Assembly: GCF_035046485.1 (NCBI RefSeq)
Contig: NC_085138.1
Span: 22,724,800-22,788,799 of the forward strand
Source of the DNA: Aedes albopictus
Lineage: Eukaryota; Arthropoda; Insecta; Diptera; Culicidae
Direction: 5' to 3'
Length of the DNA stretch: 64,000 nt
The number at the start of each line of letters is the position of its first letter. The first letter of the stretch is position 1. Below the pieces are notes generated by a model. It had not been told where the DNA came from. It made no database searches and saw nothing but the letters and a program-made list of their open reading frames with translations. The translations under genes were made by a program, and so were the position numbers. Positions 45,001 through 57,200 of this stretch are shown piece by piece.

Positions 45001-45714
45001 AGGTGACAGAAGTTAAAACTACTTTAAATAAAACATCGGGAGATAGATAAAAATTCATGATTTTCTAATTTATATTATTTGGATCCTGAAGTCGGTTGGC
45101 CGATTTGGACCCTGAAGCCGAAAATTTAAAGTGATTTTTCAACATTCAAATAACAAATATTCAAAGGTTAAACTGTGAAGAACTTTGGGTTACTATTTTG
45201 TACTCAGAAGTATTGTAAACATTCGCTGACATCTAACAAATTCTGCAATTGGAAATATCGTGCCCCAGCATCCCTTATTGCACAGCAGCGCGACTCAACT
45301 ACCGGCGAGCAGCGACGACGACGGCACGTGGAGAATAAATTACTAATAAACTATAAGTGTTGTCTACCCGCCCGTTACAAAGTAGCTACAAAGTTGCTTT
45401 CCCCCTTCTCGCCCTCTCCCACACCACGGGCTAGTAGAGACTAAACTGCGTCACCGAAACCGAAGTGCATGCATCCCCCATTCGGAAAGCGCAGTTTCAA
45501 TCTTTCTTCGGAAGCTCGAGTCTAGTATAAATACCTACCTCCCCGATTCCCATTGCACACGCCACCGCACCGCTAAGCGAACGATATGAAATGAATGAAT
45601 TGGATGGTTGGATGGGATGACTGGTGGCGAATGTGTCTCTATCGTTGCGTTGTTGAAACGACGTTAGAACGAGAGTGAGTGAGTGAGTGAGTGTGTTGTG
45701 ACTTTCTTCTGTAT
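45001..45714 (-). other. 3' flank / probable 3' UTR of the RFX gene
   Basis: Downstream of the RFX stop on the minus strand. Contains a (GTGA)n tract at 45673-45692. No minus-strand AATAAA was seen in this stretch, so the transcript end is undetermined. A plus-strand TATAAATA at 45528 is noted but unsupported. Confidence 0.3.
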
Positions 45715-48219
45715 CTACAGATAGCGCAGGGTGTCGGATCCGATGAGTGCATCGGTAAGGCTTTCGATTCCGTCGGCCAGGATGGACATTTCTGATCCCG
45801 AGCCGGACGACGTTGGGACGACGACGACGGCGGAGGAGGCAGCTGTTGTTCCGTTGGCGGCAGTTCCCGTGGGGCCACCAGAAGCGCCGCTGGCCCCGGT
45901 GTTGACCGGAGCACCGGTGCCGGTACCGGACCCGCCCTGATTGGAATAGAAGGAGGGACCACCGAGTTTGCTGGTGCGATCGACCGAATTGCCGTTGATC
46001 AGGTAATCACGGGACGTTTCGGGGCTGTATTGGAAGAGTGATTCTCGGTTATTGTTCAGTGAGATGGGAGTGGATGGAACCGATTTGGGAAGCTCGAACA
46101 AAGCTTTCGAGGTGGAGCTCGTCCCGAACGAGCCGGCTCCCATGGATTGATGATGGCTATGATTGAAGGACATTTGATGCGGAAGCGGAGTTGATGGGAC
46201 GGATCGTGACAGGCTGCTGAAAGGAACGGAAGCTTTCGGGAACATATCGTCCTGGTCCAGAAGGTGGGATATCATCGGTTCGGATTCTTCGAGCTTGATG
46301 GACTGTTGCTGGATGTTGTTGGCCGTCGACGAGGGAGGTTCGTTGAGCATGTCCAGAATGTTGTTCGGGTCGGAGAAATCGTCACACTCGGAAGGTACCG
46401 GAGTTTGCGACACGGAAGTGTAATTGGAATGATTGTACGCGTCGTAGTTGGCGATCAACGGTACGCTGCTGGAACGCGATTCAAGCGATCCGGGCATGGT
46501 TTGATGGGACTGCATTTGCGAAGAAGGCAAACAAATTGGTTGAAAAGAAGGAATTGAGTTCTGACAGTTCATAACATTGGGATTCATTCCGAAGCGATAG
46601 TTTTGCACTATGGATGGGCTAGGGGGTGCGGAAGCGGACAATTCGTTCTTCACGAAGCCCGGACGCGGATGATACCCGGGATGTGATTGATTCTGCGGCA
46701 GAATATTCAACGTAAGCCCATTGTTGTTGGAAGGTTTACCGCTTTTCCGGTGTATCGGCGTATTTCTTGGACTTACGAATGGACTAGCATTGGGTGTAGT
46801 ATTGTTCTGATGGGACGACGACTTGGCCAACGGAACTCGTGGTGACTGGGGACCTGCCGAGATGGGAACAAAGTCGACGTAGTTTTTCCGACGTCCGTTG
46901 GGGCTTTGCAGAGGAGTTCCATTGTTAACAGCATTAATGTTGGCCGATCCATTTCCTAAACTATTAAGACATCCCTCAAGGGCCAACTTCATATTGGCGG
47001 CACTCAAATTCTTCTTCGTATCAGTACTATTACACGTATTACTACTATCTAGACTACTTACGGTGCTGCCATGATGGCGCTGGGATAACATTGCCAGCGA
47101 AGCCGAAGCCGATCCCGGTTGAAGGTTCAACTGCTGCCCGCTTCCATCGAACCCGTCCAACTGGCCACCTACCTGCGGCTTGTCCATTCCACCTCCCTGA
47201 TTCATATTCTGCTCCAGCATGCTTCGAAGTTGCGAGAGCTTGAAGTTTGTATCATGGTCCTCAAGCATTCCCAAACTACCAGGTTCGAGTGATGTACCCG
47301 ATATTATCCCGGAGCCACTCCCTCCGCCATCATCTACCTGATTTTCCTCCGGAAAATACTTCAGCAGCTCCTGATCTTGATCCTGCGAGTTGTCCTCATC
47401 GCATTGCAAGTAATCATCCAGCGCGTTCTTGTCCATGTTGCAAATGCTAATGACCCGTTCCCGAGGAATGATAAAGTCTTCCTTGCTGCTGCTCGTGACC
47501 AAATCCTGCGACTCGATCAATATCAAATTTCCCATTTCATCGTAACTGGGGCCGCTGTTGTTCTGTGCCTCGATCGACCGCTGCTGTTGCTGTTGGAGCA
47601 GCCGTAGCCGCTTTTGGCGAGCTAAATGCGCAAAGGAGGCTGCTCGTTTGGCCGCTGCACTGGGCGTCCGCAGTGGATTGGGCATGTGCGGCTGATGCTG
47701 CTGCTGGTGGTGATGCTGCGAAAGCATCGCTCCTCCGGACTGTTGACTTTGGGCGGCGGCCTTCAGTTGTTGAGCTTGGCGGACCTTCTTACAGAGGATG
47801 TATTCCTCGGCTGGGCTTCGCATCTGGCGTCCGGCAGCCAGTACGGCTGATGCTGCCGCGAGGGCATTGTTGTTGTTGTTGTTGTTGTTGCTGTTACTAG
47901 TATCACAGTTGAGATTTGTACTTAGCTGCTGGTGCTGCTGTTTCATGCTGACGGCAGCCGACAACGGCGTTGCGGTGTTGTTGTTGTCCTCGTCGGTGTA
48001 ATCCGGTCGTTCCAGTTTAACCACCTGCTGGAGGACGGAAGCAGCAGATGAAGTCGCGGCGTCGGGCGTCGCTTTGAGGGATAGCTGTGCGTTGGCCTCG
48101 CAGGAAGATGCCACGGATGATGCTGGTGCTGCCGGAGGAGGAGCAGCAGAGACCTCGGAATCCAAGCTGGTCGACAGGGTTTTGCGACGTTTTCGTCGGC
48201 GTTTTTTGAGAGCGGCCGC
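45715..48219 (-). CDS. RFX7: RFX gene terminal exon
   Basis: A 2505-bp last exon (834 codons plus TAG), acceptor TTTACAG at 48220. It opens with AAALKKRRRKRRKTL, a strong nuclear-localisation-like basic run. Then come Gln-, Asn- and Ser-rich low complexity (including a CAA/AAC-derived Asn run at 47868-47890 and Gln runs), an acidic patch (NALDDYLQCDEDNSQDQDQELL), SPRNTPIHRK, and two VPSTP boxes (SRSVPSTPLP and PKSVPSTPIS). The C-terminus is MSILADGIESLTDALIGSDTLRYL. The frame must be entered through the splice site, since its first in-frame codons are not an ATG start. Confidence 0.88.
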   Translation of the reverse strand, partial: AAALKKRRRKRRKTLSTSLDSEVSAAPPPAAPASSVASSCEANAQLSLKATPDAATSSAASVLQQVVKLERPDYTDEDNNNTATPLSAAVSMKQQHQQLSTNLNCDTSNSNNNNNNNNALAAASAVLAAGRQMRSPAEEYILCKKVRQAQQLKAAAQSQQSGGAMLSQHHHQQQHQPHMPNPLRTPSAAAKRAASFAHLARQKRLRLLQQQQQRSIEAQNNSGPSYDEMGNLILIESQDLVTSSSKEDFIIPRERVISICNMDKNALDDYLQCDEDNSQDQDQELLKYFPEENQVDDGGGSGSGIISGTSLEPGSLGMLEDHDTNFKLSQLRSMLEQNMNQGGGMDKPQVGGQLDGFDGSGQQLNLQPGSASASLAMLSQRHHGSTVSSLDSSNTCNSTDTKKNLSAANMKLALEGCLNSLGNGSANINAVNNGTPLQSPNGRRKNYVDFVPISAGPQSPRVPLAKSSSHQNNTTPNASPFVSPRNTPIHRKSGKPSNNNGLTLNILPQNQSHPGYHPRPGFVKNELSASAPPSPSIVQNYRFGMNPNVMNCQNSIPSFQPICLPSSQMQSHQTMPGSLESRSSSVPLIANYDAYNHSNYTSVSQTPVPSECDDFSDPNNILDMLNEPPSSTANNIQQQSIKLEESEPMISHLLDQDDMFPKASVPFSSLSRSVPSTPLPHQMSFNHSHHQSMGAGSFGTSSTSKALFELPKSVPSTPISLNNNRESLFQYSPETSRDYLINGNSVDRTSKLGGPSFYSNQGGSGTGTGAPVNTGASGASGGPTGTAANGTTAASSAVVVVPTSSGSGSEMSILADGIESLTDALIGSDTLRYL

Positions 48220-51200
48220 CTGTAAATAGAAATGGTTGAGAAATTCAATATGGATGTAGGAGAAACAAGTATTGTATTTTACGGCAGTTAACGGTGATTG
48301 TGCTATAGTTATATATTATATATTATACCCGAAGAAAAAAGCCATGAAAACCGTTTGGGATTTCAGAGGCGTTCCGAGAAGCTTGAGAGCATTTTCAGCG
48401 GGTTTCAGAGACGTTAAGGAGGCGTTACATTGGCGATTTCGGAGAGTCTAAGGTGTTTAAGGGGGATTTAAGAGGCCTTTCAATGAGCTTCAGATTATTT
48501 TCAGCGCGTTTGAGAGTCGTTAGGGAGGCGTTACGTGGACGTTTTTGGGGGTTTAGGAGAGTCTAAGGTGCATTACATGGGGTCCCGAGGGGTTTGAGGG
48601 GGATTTGAGACATTTCAAGAAGCTCCAGAGGATTTTCGAGGATTTCAGAGTCGTTGCAGAGGCATTTTTGGAGATCCGAACCATAAGCGTTATCTGTAAT
48701 TTCAAAATAGCCTAGGATATCCAGTTCCAACATCAACTCAATGAGCCAGGTCCGAAAATATCCACATGGCATAAGTCTTTTCGATGTATCAGATGTGGGC
48801 CGTAACTATTCAGTTGGGAGCCACTGACTTTTGTTTCACTGCTCCATTGATGGTTATGACCCTGGGAACGCACAATACGGAAAATCTTTGTCTCCGCTTC
48901 TCCACACTTTCGGTTCCTTAGTTATACGCATGTACCGTTCGCAGCTTTCGGAACCACTGGGATTTGATTAGTTCACTCAATTTGCCAATCCACTACATTG
49001 TTGTCGTTATTAAAAAAATATCACAGTCATGAATGTTTCATCTGGTCATGCATGAATGTTTTTGTTGCATGATAGTCAAGATCGTACACCCACGATTATC
49101 ATGCAAGCTACAGTTTTTGACAGTACATTTTGGATCACTGTTCTGACAACCCTCCGAGGTCACCAGTGTCCATTTCTATGAAAAAGTGCATGACCTTAGG
49201 CTCACCTGCTATATTGGTATTGGACTTTATCATTTTCAAAGTCAAACCGATATGTATGACCATTGAAAGTTGTTTTGAGTATAATGCACCCAAATATATG
49301 GGTATCAAACTATCCTCCTGGAGCCAAACTATCCTACTTCCAGCAGGAAATCCTGTAAGAATCCCAGTAGGAACTCTTGAAAAAACTAATGGAGGAATCC
49401 CAGAAGAAAGTTTTGGAGGAATCCCAGAAGGACCTCCTAGAGGAATCTCAGGGGGAACTCCTGAAGTAATCCCAGGAGGAACTCTTAGACGAATCCCAGG
49501 AGGGTCTACTAAAGGAATCTCAGAGGGAACTTCTGGAGGAATTCTTGGTGGAACTTTTGAAGGAACCCCAGGAGGAACTCCTGAAGGAATCCCTAGTGGA
49601 ACTTCGGGAGGAAGCCCAGGAGAAACTCCTGGAGGAACCCCAGGAGGAACTCCTGGAGCAATCCTAGGAGGAACTCCTTGAGGAATCCCAGGAGGAACTC
49701 TAGATGGACTCTAGAAGGAATCCCATGAGGAGCTCTTGTAGAAATATCAGAATGAACTCGTAGATGAATTTCTGGAGGAATCCCAGGAGGAACTCTTGAA
49801 GCAATCCCAAAATGAACAGCTGCTGGAAGAATCCAATAGACACAACTCCTGGAACAACTTTTGGATGGACCCGGAGGAATCCCATCAACAACTATACTGC
49901 CCCCACTCGCATAACAGTCCCATTTGCAAAAAGGAGGAATTGAGAAAACGGCATTTGAAGTTTGAAAACTTGTTTCCATATAAAACTTTGAAAAATCGCC
50001 AAAATTTGAAAAATATTTCGATCATCTCGAAACTTTCACAGATTGCTTTGCACATGAATATATAATTGTAAAAAATATTATAATTGCTACAAGGTTGTTC
50101 AGTTTTGTGTTTCGTGACACAAAAATCCATGATGGGACTGTTATGCGGGTACTTTTGATATGGGACGCTCATGACTTGGTATTTTTTTCACACATTGACA
50201 TAAAAATTCGTAATTTTTATTATTGTATTTGGAAGTACATCGAAAATGATGACTATTCATAACATTAACTCAAAATTGATGAAAAGTCAAATGGGACTGT
50301 TATGCGAGTGGGGGCAGTATAGGGCAGCATCCATTTATTACGTAACGCAAAAATCGTCATTTTTGGACCCCCCCCCTCCCCCCTCCGTAACGCTTTTTTG
50401 TATGAAAACCCCAAAATTTTTGTATGGGCCGTAACGCTTGGCCATACTCCCCCCTCCCCCTAGAGCGTTACGTAATTTGTGGACGGCGCCTAGGAGAAAA
50501 CCCTGGAACAACTTAAGGCGGAAACCTAGGAACAAATCTTATAGGAATTTCAAGTACAGCCATTGGACTGATCCCCTGGAGGTTCTCGTGGAATAATTCA
50601 TAGGAAGTCGTAAAATAAATCTCAGGAGGAAACAGGAGGCCACAGATTTTTCCGGATTCTCCCTACTTCCAGCTAAATCCGGATATTCGTCCTACTTTAC
50701 TGATTTTCATTCATGTGATTCGAAACTCAAAACGTAAACACCAATTTTGACAAAGGAAATGCTACGTTCGAAATTCGAACGTACTCTGAGTAATGTACAA
50801 CTTTATTCATATAGATTTGAGAAAATGCTGAAACAGGCATTCCCCTAGCAAATTACCTTGAGATCATTTCAAGTATTTCTGCTGGGATTACTCAAGCAAT
50901 TCTAACTAGGATCCCTTAACCCTTTGGAGATGATATTTTCGCCTTTCTGGATGCGATATTGCTGGTCTAGAACACGTTTGTAAAGGTCGGTTTTCTAGGC
51001 TGGGCCAATGTGGCCCATCCGTCTCCAAAGGGTTAAGTAGTTTGTCCTGGAATTCCTCCAGAAGTTCCTATCACGATTTTTTCAGGATTTACTCCAGATA
51101 TTCTCCCGGGATCTTTTTCCAGGGATATCTCCAGAAATTATTCTACAGATTTCTTGCAATTCTCCCATGTTAAAATACAATATATTTGTTTCTACATCTG

Positions 51201-54200
51201 ATTTTTGTGCATGTTAATTTTATAATGTTCATTGTAATAGGAGTCCAGGAATTTTAATGATAAAAAAAACTTTACCAAAATATGTCAGTATTGGAAAATC
51301 AATTAACTACCTATATTTGTGTGAAGATTAAATTTTATGTAAGTGTAGTCCACTCAATTTATGAACAAATTTCTCATGGTCGTCATTTTTACGAACACGA
51401 GTGTTCTCCCAATGGATTTGACTTTTTTTCTCGTCAAAATTGCTTCAAAATATGTTTGTACACATCATAATCGAACAGAAACACCTTAGCTATCAGTCGC
51501 GAATTACAAAGGGAAACAATAAACAGCTGATAGCGCTAGCCAGTCAGTATGGTCGGTATAGCCAGCATGGCTGAAACCCACGCGGTGCAGAACGGAACAA
51601 AGCGGAGCAAAGCAGAAAGCGAAATTATATGGGTAGGTAAGGGTACTACAACAACAACAACAACAGTTGGATCATTTGTTCGAGAAACCATGTAAGTCCA
51701 ACTGTCATTACAGATGCATGAGGCAAGTTTTATAAACATCTACATATGTATTATCTTTTCATAAGAGGAAAGAATGGATTCTAAGAGCAATATTATATTG
51801 CAGTTTTCAAAATCTTGCAAGATAAAGTTTCAATCTTTTTGGTATACATGGACATATGTCTTCCTCACACAAACGGTGCAATTCTTCTTGCAACAATTAA
51901 CCCTCCGTCTTATCAGTACCAAGTTTGCCGCGTGCCACGGTAACGAACCTGTCCTCTAGCTGCTAGACTAACCAAGAAAGACCTCGGGTGAGCGATCTAA
52001 TCGCACTCTCTGTATCCCAACCCGAGTAAAGACCAAGCTCAAAATGGTAGCAAATTAAAAGTATACTTTGTTTTAACATCAAATTGATATCGACTGTTTC
52101 GGTGTCAAACAATGTAGCTATAAAAATGCTAGAACAAAGTTGTTACATGCAGGCCAAGTTTTTCAAACATTTTACATGTTTCAAAATTATGTTGTGTCTC
52201 ACTAGTTAAGTGATTGTTATTCAATAAGTACACTTTTGAAATAATTATTTTAAAGTTTAATCTGACAATCTTATAAAATGTACATTTGAATAAAAATAAA
52301 CTAAGTCGATTTAGCTGGTGTACATCGATAATAGGTGGAGGGATCACAACTGTGTTACTATGAGAAAGAGAGGTTTAAAATTAGTTTCCAATTTGCTCTC
52401 CAACTCCGCTCGGGATCCCCTTCCGCGCCATAGGAGATCAGTCCGCGGGCGGCGCGGCGTCAAAGTGCATTGTACAATCACAGTGTGAAAACGTGCACTT
52501 ATAAGACTGTGTTGGCTTTAAGAAGAAGGAACAGCGAAATTTTGAGTTGAGACGAACGCGCGACGATTGTTAGCTACTGCTCGGCATGACCTTGGTACTG
52601 ACGATAAGCTCGATATGGAAATGGATGGAAGCGTTTGAAAATATTGTTGGGACTTGGGAACATTTTGCTTGGCATTTTGAAACATCCAACTTAGTTAAAT
52701 TTAGTAAGACAAAACGTAGTTATTTTCTTATTTTAGTTTGATTTTGACGGGGATCTCAAGATTTTGGAAGACAATAATCTTAGAGCGCTGCAAAATGGTG
52801 AGACGACAAGAAGTGTCCAACGCAGCAAGTTCCTACCTAGTGACGGGTCAATAGATGATAAGACCGTAAGCTAAGAGGTGTGCGTTTAGCTGGTAGTACA
52901 GCCTTGGCACTATTGTCTTTCTAACGTCAGCTAGATTGACGAGGTACATCCCGAGCGTCTGTTCACTAAGGAAGTGCGGCTCAAACAGCGTCTATTCTGG
53001 CTATACATCGGCTGAGTATGAAATTTTGTCCCACTGGATGCTACCTAAGTGAGCTAGCAGCCCCACCACGCTAGATAGGGAACCTTAGGTCAACAATCTA
53101 CTGTTCTTGAAGCCCAAAAACCATTACAGAAACCAAAAATAAATGATTACAAACTGATTCAACGGGAACGACTTCTAGCGCGAAACACCGGACAAGAATT
53201 GGAACTCGGAATGTATTAACCGTAGCCCAATAGGGCAAACTGCCACAACTAGCCTATGAGGCATCCCGTATGAAGCTTGAAATCCTTAGCCTGAACGAAG
53301 TCCGTTGGCCGAGTTTTGGAGAACACAGAATGGTGTCTGATCAAATACTATGCTCTGGCCTACGAGGCGAACACGCTCCTCGTCACTGTATAGTTGGTGT
53401 CCCGCTCAGCGCTTCGAAAGCGGGTTCAAAACCTTACCATTATCTAAAGTTACGCGCCAACCGATGCTGCCGACAAGATTCCGCAAGGTGATATCAAGAT
53501 CCTCAAGGGCGACTTCAACGCGAAGGTTGGTTCAGACAACTCGGTCTATGGGCACGTCATGGGACACCGCTCATGGTCTCAGAGAAATGAGCGAGAACGG
53601 AGAGCTGTTTGCAGAGTTTTGTGGCAACGATGACATGATTGGGGGATCGCTCTTTTCTCATCGATCAGTGCACAAAATCAACCACATCTGCATCAGCCGA
53701 AAATGGAGACGGAGCCTGTTTTATTGGCGGAACCAACGTAGCGCCAACATTGCGTCCGATCATCATCACTTAATCGGCGAGATCGGGCTGCGCAGGGATG
53801 GCATTCCGCACTGAAAATATGCACAGCGCAGCTTATGTTCATATAAAAACTGTGCACACTTGCACACACTCTGAGGAGCGTGCCATCACTGCCCGACTAG
53901 AAAATTGTAATAAAAATATAACATAATCCTAACAAATCATGGTATTTATAACTCATTGTAATATAATCATGTACAACATCCTTGGTGTTTTCAAATTACT
54001 ATAACTCGGTTATATCACATTATGTTATAAATGTTGTTTTATAACTTATCCTATTATAATTTAGTTTCGACTCTTCGACATTTGAAAAATTGGGTTACAT
54101 AATTGTATCAAAATTTGATAGAAACTAGTAATACTGTGGCTTAAATTCATATCACATTTTGTTATAATTTTGATCTGATCGTAACAAAATAGGTTATTAT

Positions 54201-57200
54201 CTTGATTAGACTAGTGTAGTTCTTGTTACAATATTAATTATATTAACATCAACCTGCATCTAGTTTATAACATAATAAGTTAAGAAAAATATTATAACAT
54301 CATAACACAATATGATATAAACTTGATATAATTTTCTAGTCGCGGCTGCGCAACTAGACAGGAGAAGAAAATCGGGCGCCGGTTCAACATACGCCGACTT
54401 CTAAACGCTGAGGTAAAAAGTTCCTTTGTCGAGGAGCTAGAGAACCGTGCTGCGAATATTCCAGAAGGTGGAAGCGTAGAAGATCAACGGAGCGCCATCA
54501 AGAACGCCTACATCGCCACCGTCGAGAATACCTAATTTGAGTGAGCTACGCACCCAGAGAAAGCAGTAGATCACAGGCGACACCTGGAGGAAGATAGAGG
54601 AACAAAGGAACGCCAAAGCCGCGATAGAGCGAGCGAAAACACAAAGAGCCAAAGCTGTCGCCTATCAGCGCGGGACAAAAGAGCGTGGGCGGACTCCCTA
54701 GCAGACGAAGGCAAAAAAGCCGCAAATACCGACATTAGTCTCTTCTACGATGTCTCACGTCGTCTTAGTGGGACTAAGATGAATGTTCGATGCCCGTGAA
54801 AGACACATCTGGACAGCTATTGATCTGGCTGGTCGACCAGCTGAAATGCTGGTTCGAGCACTTTGGAAACGTTTTTCAAGTATCGGTCACGCCATCAACA
54901 CCTCAGCATGATCCGCCAAGGGATGGTGTCAACACCGAAGCTTCATCATTACCACCGGAGATAGAAACAACCATCCGTAGCATAAAATCGAACAAGGCAC
55001 AGGGGGTCGATCGCACATCAGCCGAGATGCTCAAAGCTGATCCCGGACTGTCTGCCCAACTCAACATCAATGGATCATTAAAATAACTGAAACAGCCACT
55101 GGTAAATGAACAGATAGCGCCACCGTAGCCTTGTACTTATGTTTGACATAAATCGACTACTGTCAGTATTGTCACAATGTTGAAGCACATATATGGTGGC
55201 TCCAGAAAAGTTGGCTTCAATAGTCCATTATTCTGCAACATATGGGAAACAGCGATATTTCCGGGGGAAACGATGGGTGAAAACCAGCGAATGAAGAAGA
55301 AAAAGCGAAAGGATAAAATAGAAAGGAAGACGAAACCGAAAAAGAAAGAGAAACGTCGGCCACCTAGGCAGAAGAGAAAGGGTGATGCCAGGGAGGTATA
55401 TTAAGGGTGAGCAAATGCGTGGTCCGGCGCGCTGCCGACGCTCGGTGAATTTTCCCGTTGCTCGGTGAACTTTTGAAATTTCTTATGGAAAACTGTTCAT
55501 TACTGTTCATGATTGAAATTTTTTATGGAAACTTTTTGCACCATAAAACACAAAATTCCTCCAAAAGTAAAAATAAAGCAGGAAATCATGAGGCAATGAC
55601 TAACAGGCATCCACCTGATGCGATCTGGTAGCAAATATCAATGGTATTTGCTACTTTTCTGTGATGTTTCAAGATTTGAAAAAATACCAAGAACAGCTGA
55701 TTGGATCTGCCATAAAAATTTCGGCTCAGCTTCGGGTCTTTTCGGGTGAAGCTAACGAAAAATAACTCACGCATACCTGACCAAACACGTCTGTCTTGGT
55801 ACCCTTAATATACTACTCTGGGGTGATGCCCTCATTGCCGAAGCGAACGACAAAACAACGTACGCTGCGCTTCTCAGGAAGGCAAGGGAAGATCTGGAGC
55901 TGAAGGAGTTTGGCGAGAACGTGGTTAAGACACGGCGCTTGCAGAAAGGCGAGATATTCTTCGAGCTCAAGAAAGATCCAGCTGTCAAGAGCCTGGCTTA
56001 CCGGGAACTCGTCGCGAAGTCCCTGTGCAGTAATGTAAACGTCAGGGCTCTTTCACAGGAGACGGTGATGGAGTGCAGGGATCTGGATGAGATCACGACA
56101 GAAACGGAACTGAAATTTGTACTAACCGAGCAGTGCAAGCTGGATGTTCCGATGCAAATACGTTTGGAGGCACCCAGACGGCGGCGATTCGCCTACCGGT
56201 GGAAGCTGCTAACAAGCAGGTGGAGATCGGCAAGATAAAAGTCGGTTGATCGGTGTGCACTCTGAGAATCACTCCTCGAGTTGCAAAGCAGATGGAGAGA
56301 TGCTTCCGGTGTATGGAGTTTGGTCAGAGAAGTGGTGGATAGCGATCACGAAGGTTTTACTATCGCCAAGATTAACGGTGTCTTTGTGTTCAGCTGCTGG
56401 GCGCCCCCCAGATGGACTTCTGAGCAGTACAATCGGATGCTGGATCTATCAACCGATAAGTTGTTAGGACGAGCGCCGGCTGTTATCGGCGGGGACTTTA
56501 ACGCTTGCGCGGTGGAATGGGGAAGTAGGCTAACCAACCCAATGGGTTACAGTCTGCTGGAAGCCTTAGCGAAGCTGAATGTGGATGTGTGCAACGAAGG
56601 CTCCGTGAGTACATTCCGTATTAAGGACGAACGAGAATCCATTATTGACGTGATGTTCTGCAGCCCGTCGCTGATGTACAACATGAACTGGAGCAGTCCA
56701 TCCACTACAACGTCGGTCGGCGGATCTCCTCTTTGCCGAGCACCCGGAGGACTTGCAACTCATTTGAGTTGAATTATGAACATTATGCAACTCAAATGGA
56801 TTGCATTATGAAAAAAATCATTGCATAAAATTTTTTGTATGAAACTCGTTGCAAAACTCGATTTTTTCAGCACTCTTTGTATTTATCCAACTCTGCAAGC
56901 CTCATTGGATAAATGTACGACACGTGCTGAAAAAATCAACTTTTTGCAACTCGTTACATAAATAACTATTATGGTGCTACATTGACTTTCAGCTGAGCTT
57001 TACGAGGATTTTAAAGAGGCTTCAAGATGTTCCAGACTGATTACGCTCGTAGATCCCATGACTTGAAAGCATGAATTTCATGTAAACCAATAACTTACGC
57101 ATGTACATTCGATGATATATACTTAAGAAAATGTTTAGGTAATAGTTGTTCCCTTCACTCATCACTTTCCAATGAACACGCCTCAAATTGCCCACAACAT

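Noticed and set aside
45528..45535. TATAAATA as a plus-strand promoter
   Set aside because: It lies in the 3' flank of the minus-strand RFX gene with no plus-strand gene downstream.
47247..48001. Plus-strand and other-frame ORFs opposite the RFX terminal exon
   Set aside because: Shadows of the low-complexity RFX coding sequence (Gln/Asn/Ser codon runs read in other frames).
49130..49681. Collagen-like Gly-Thr-Pro frame
   Set aside because: Arises from the GGAGGAA(C/T)CC simple repeat; no start context, no neighbouring exons, and the repeat is one of many such tracts.
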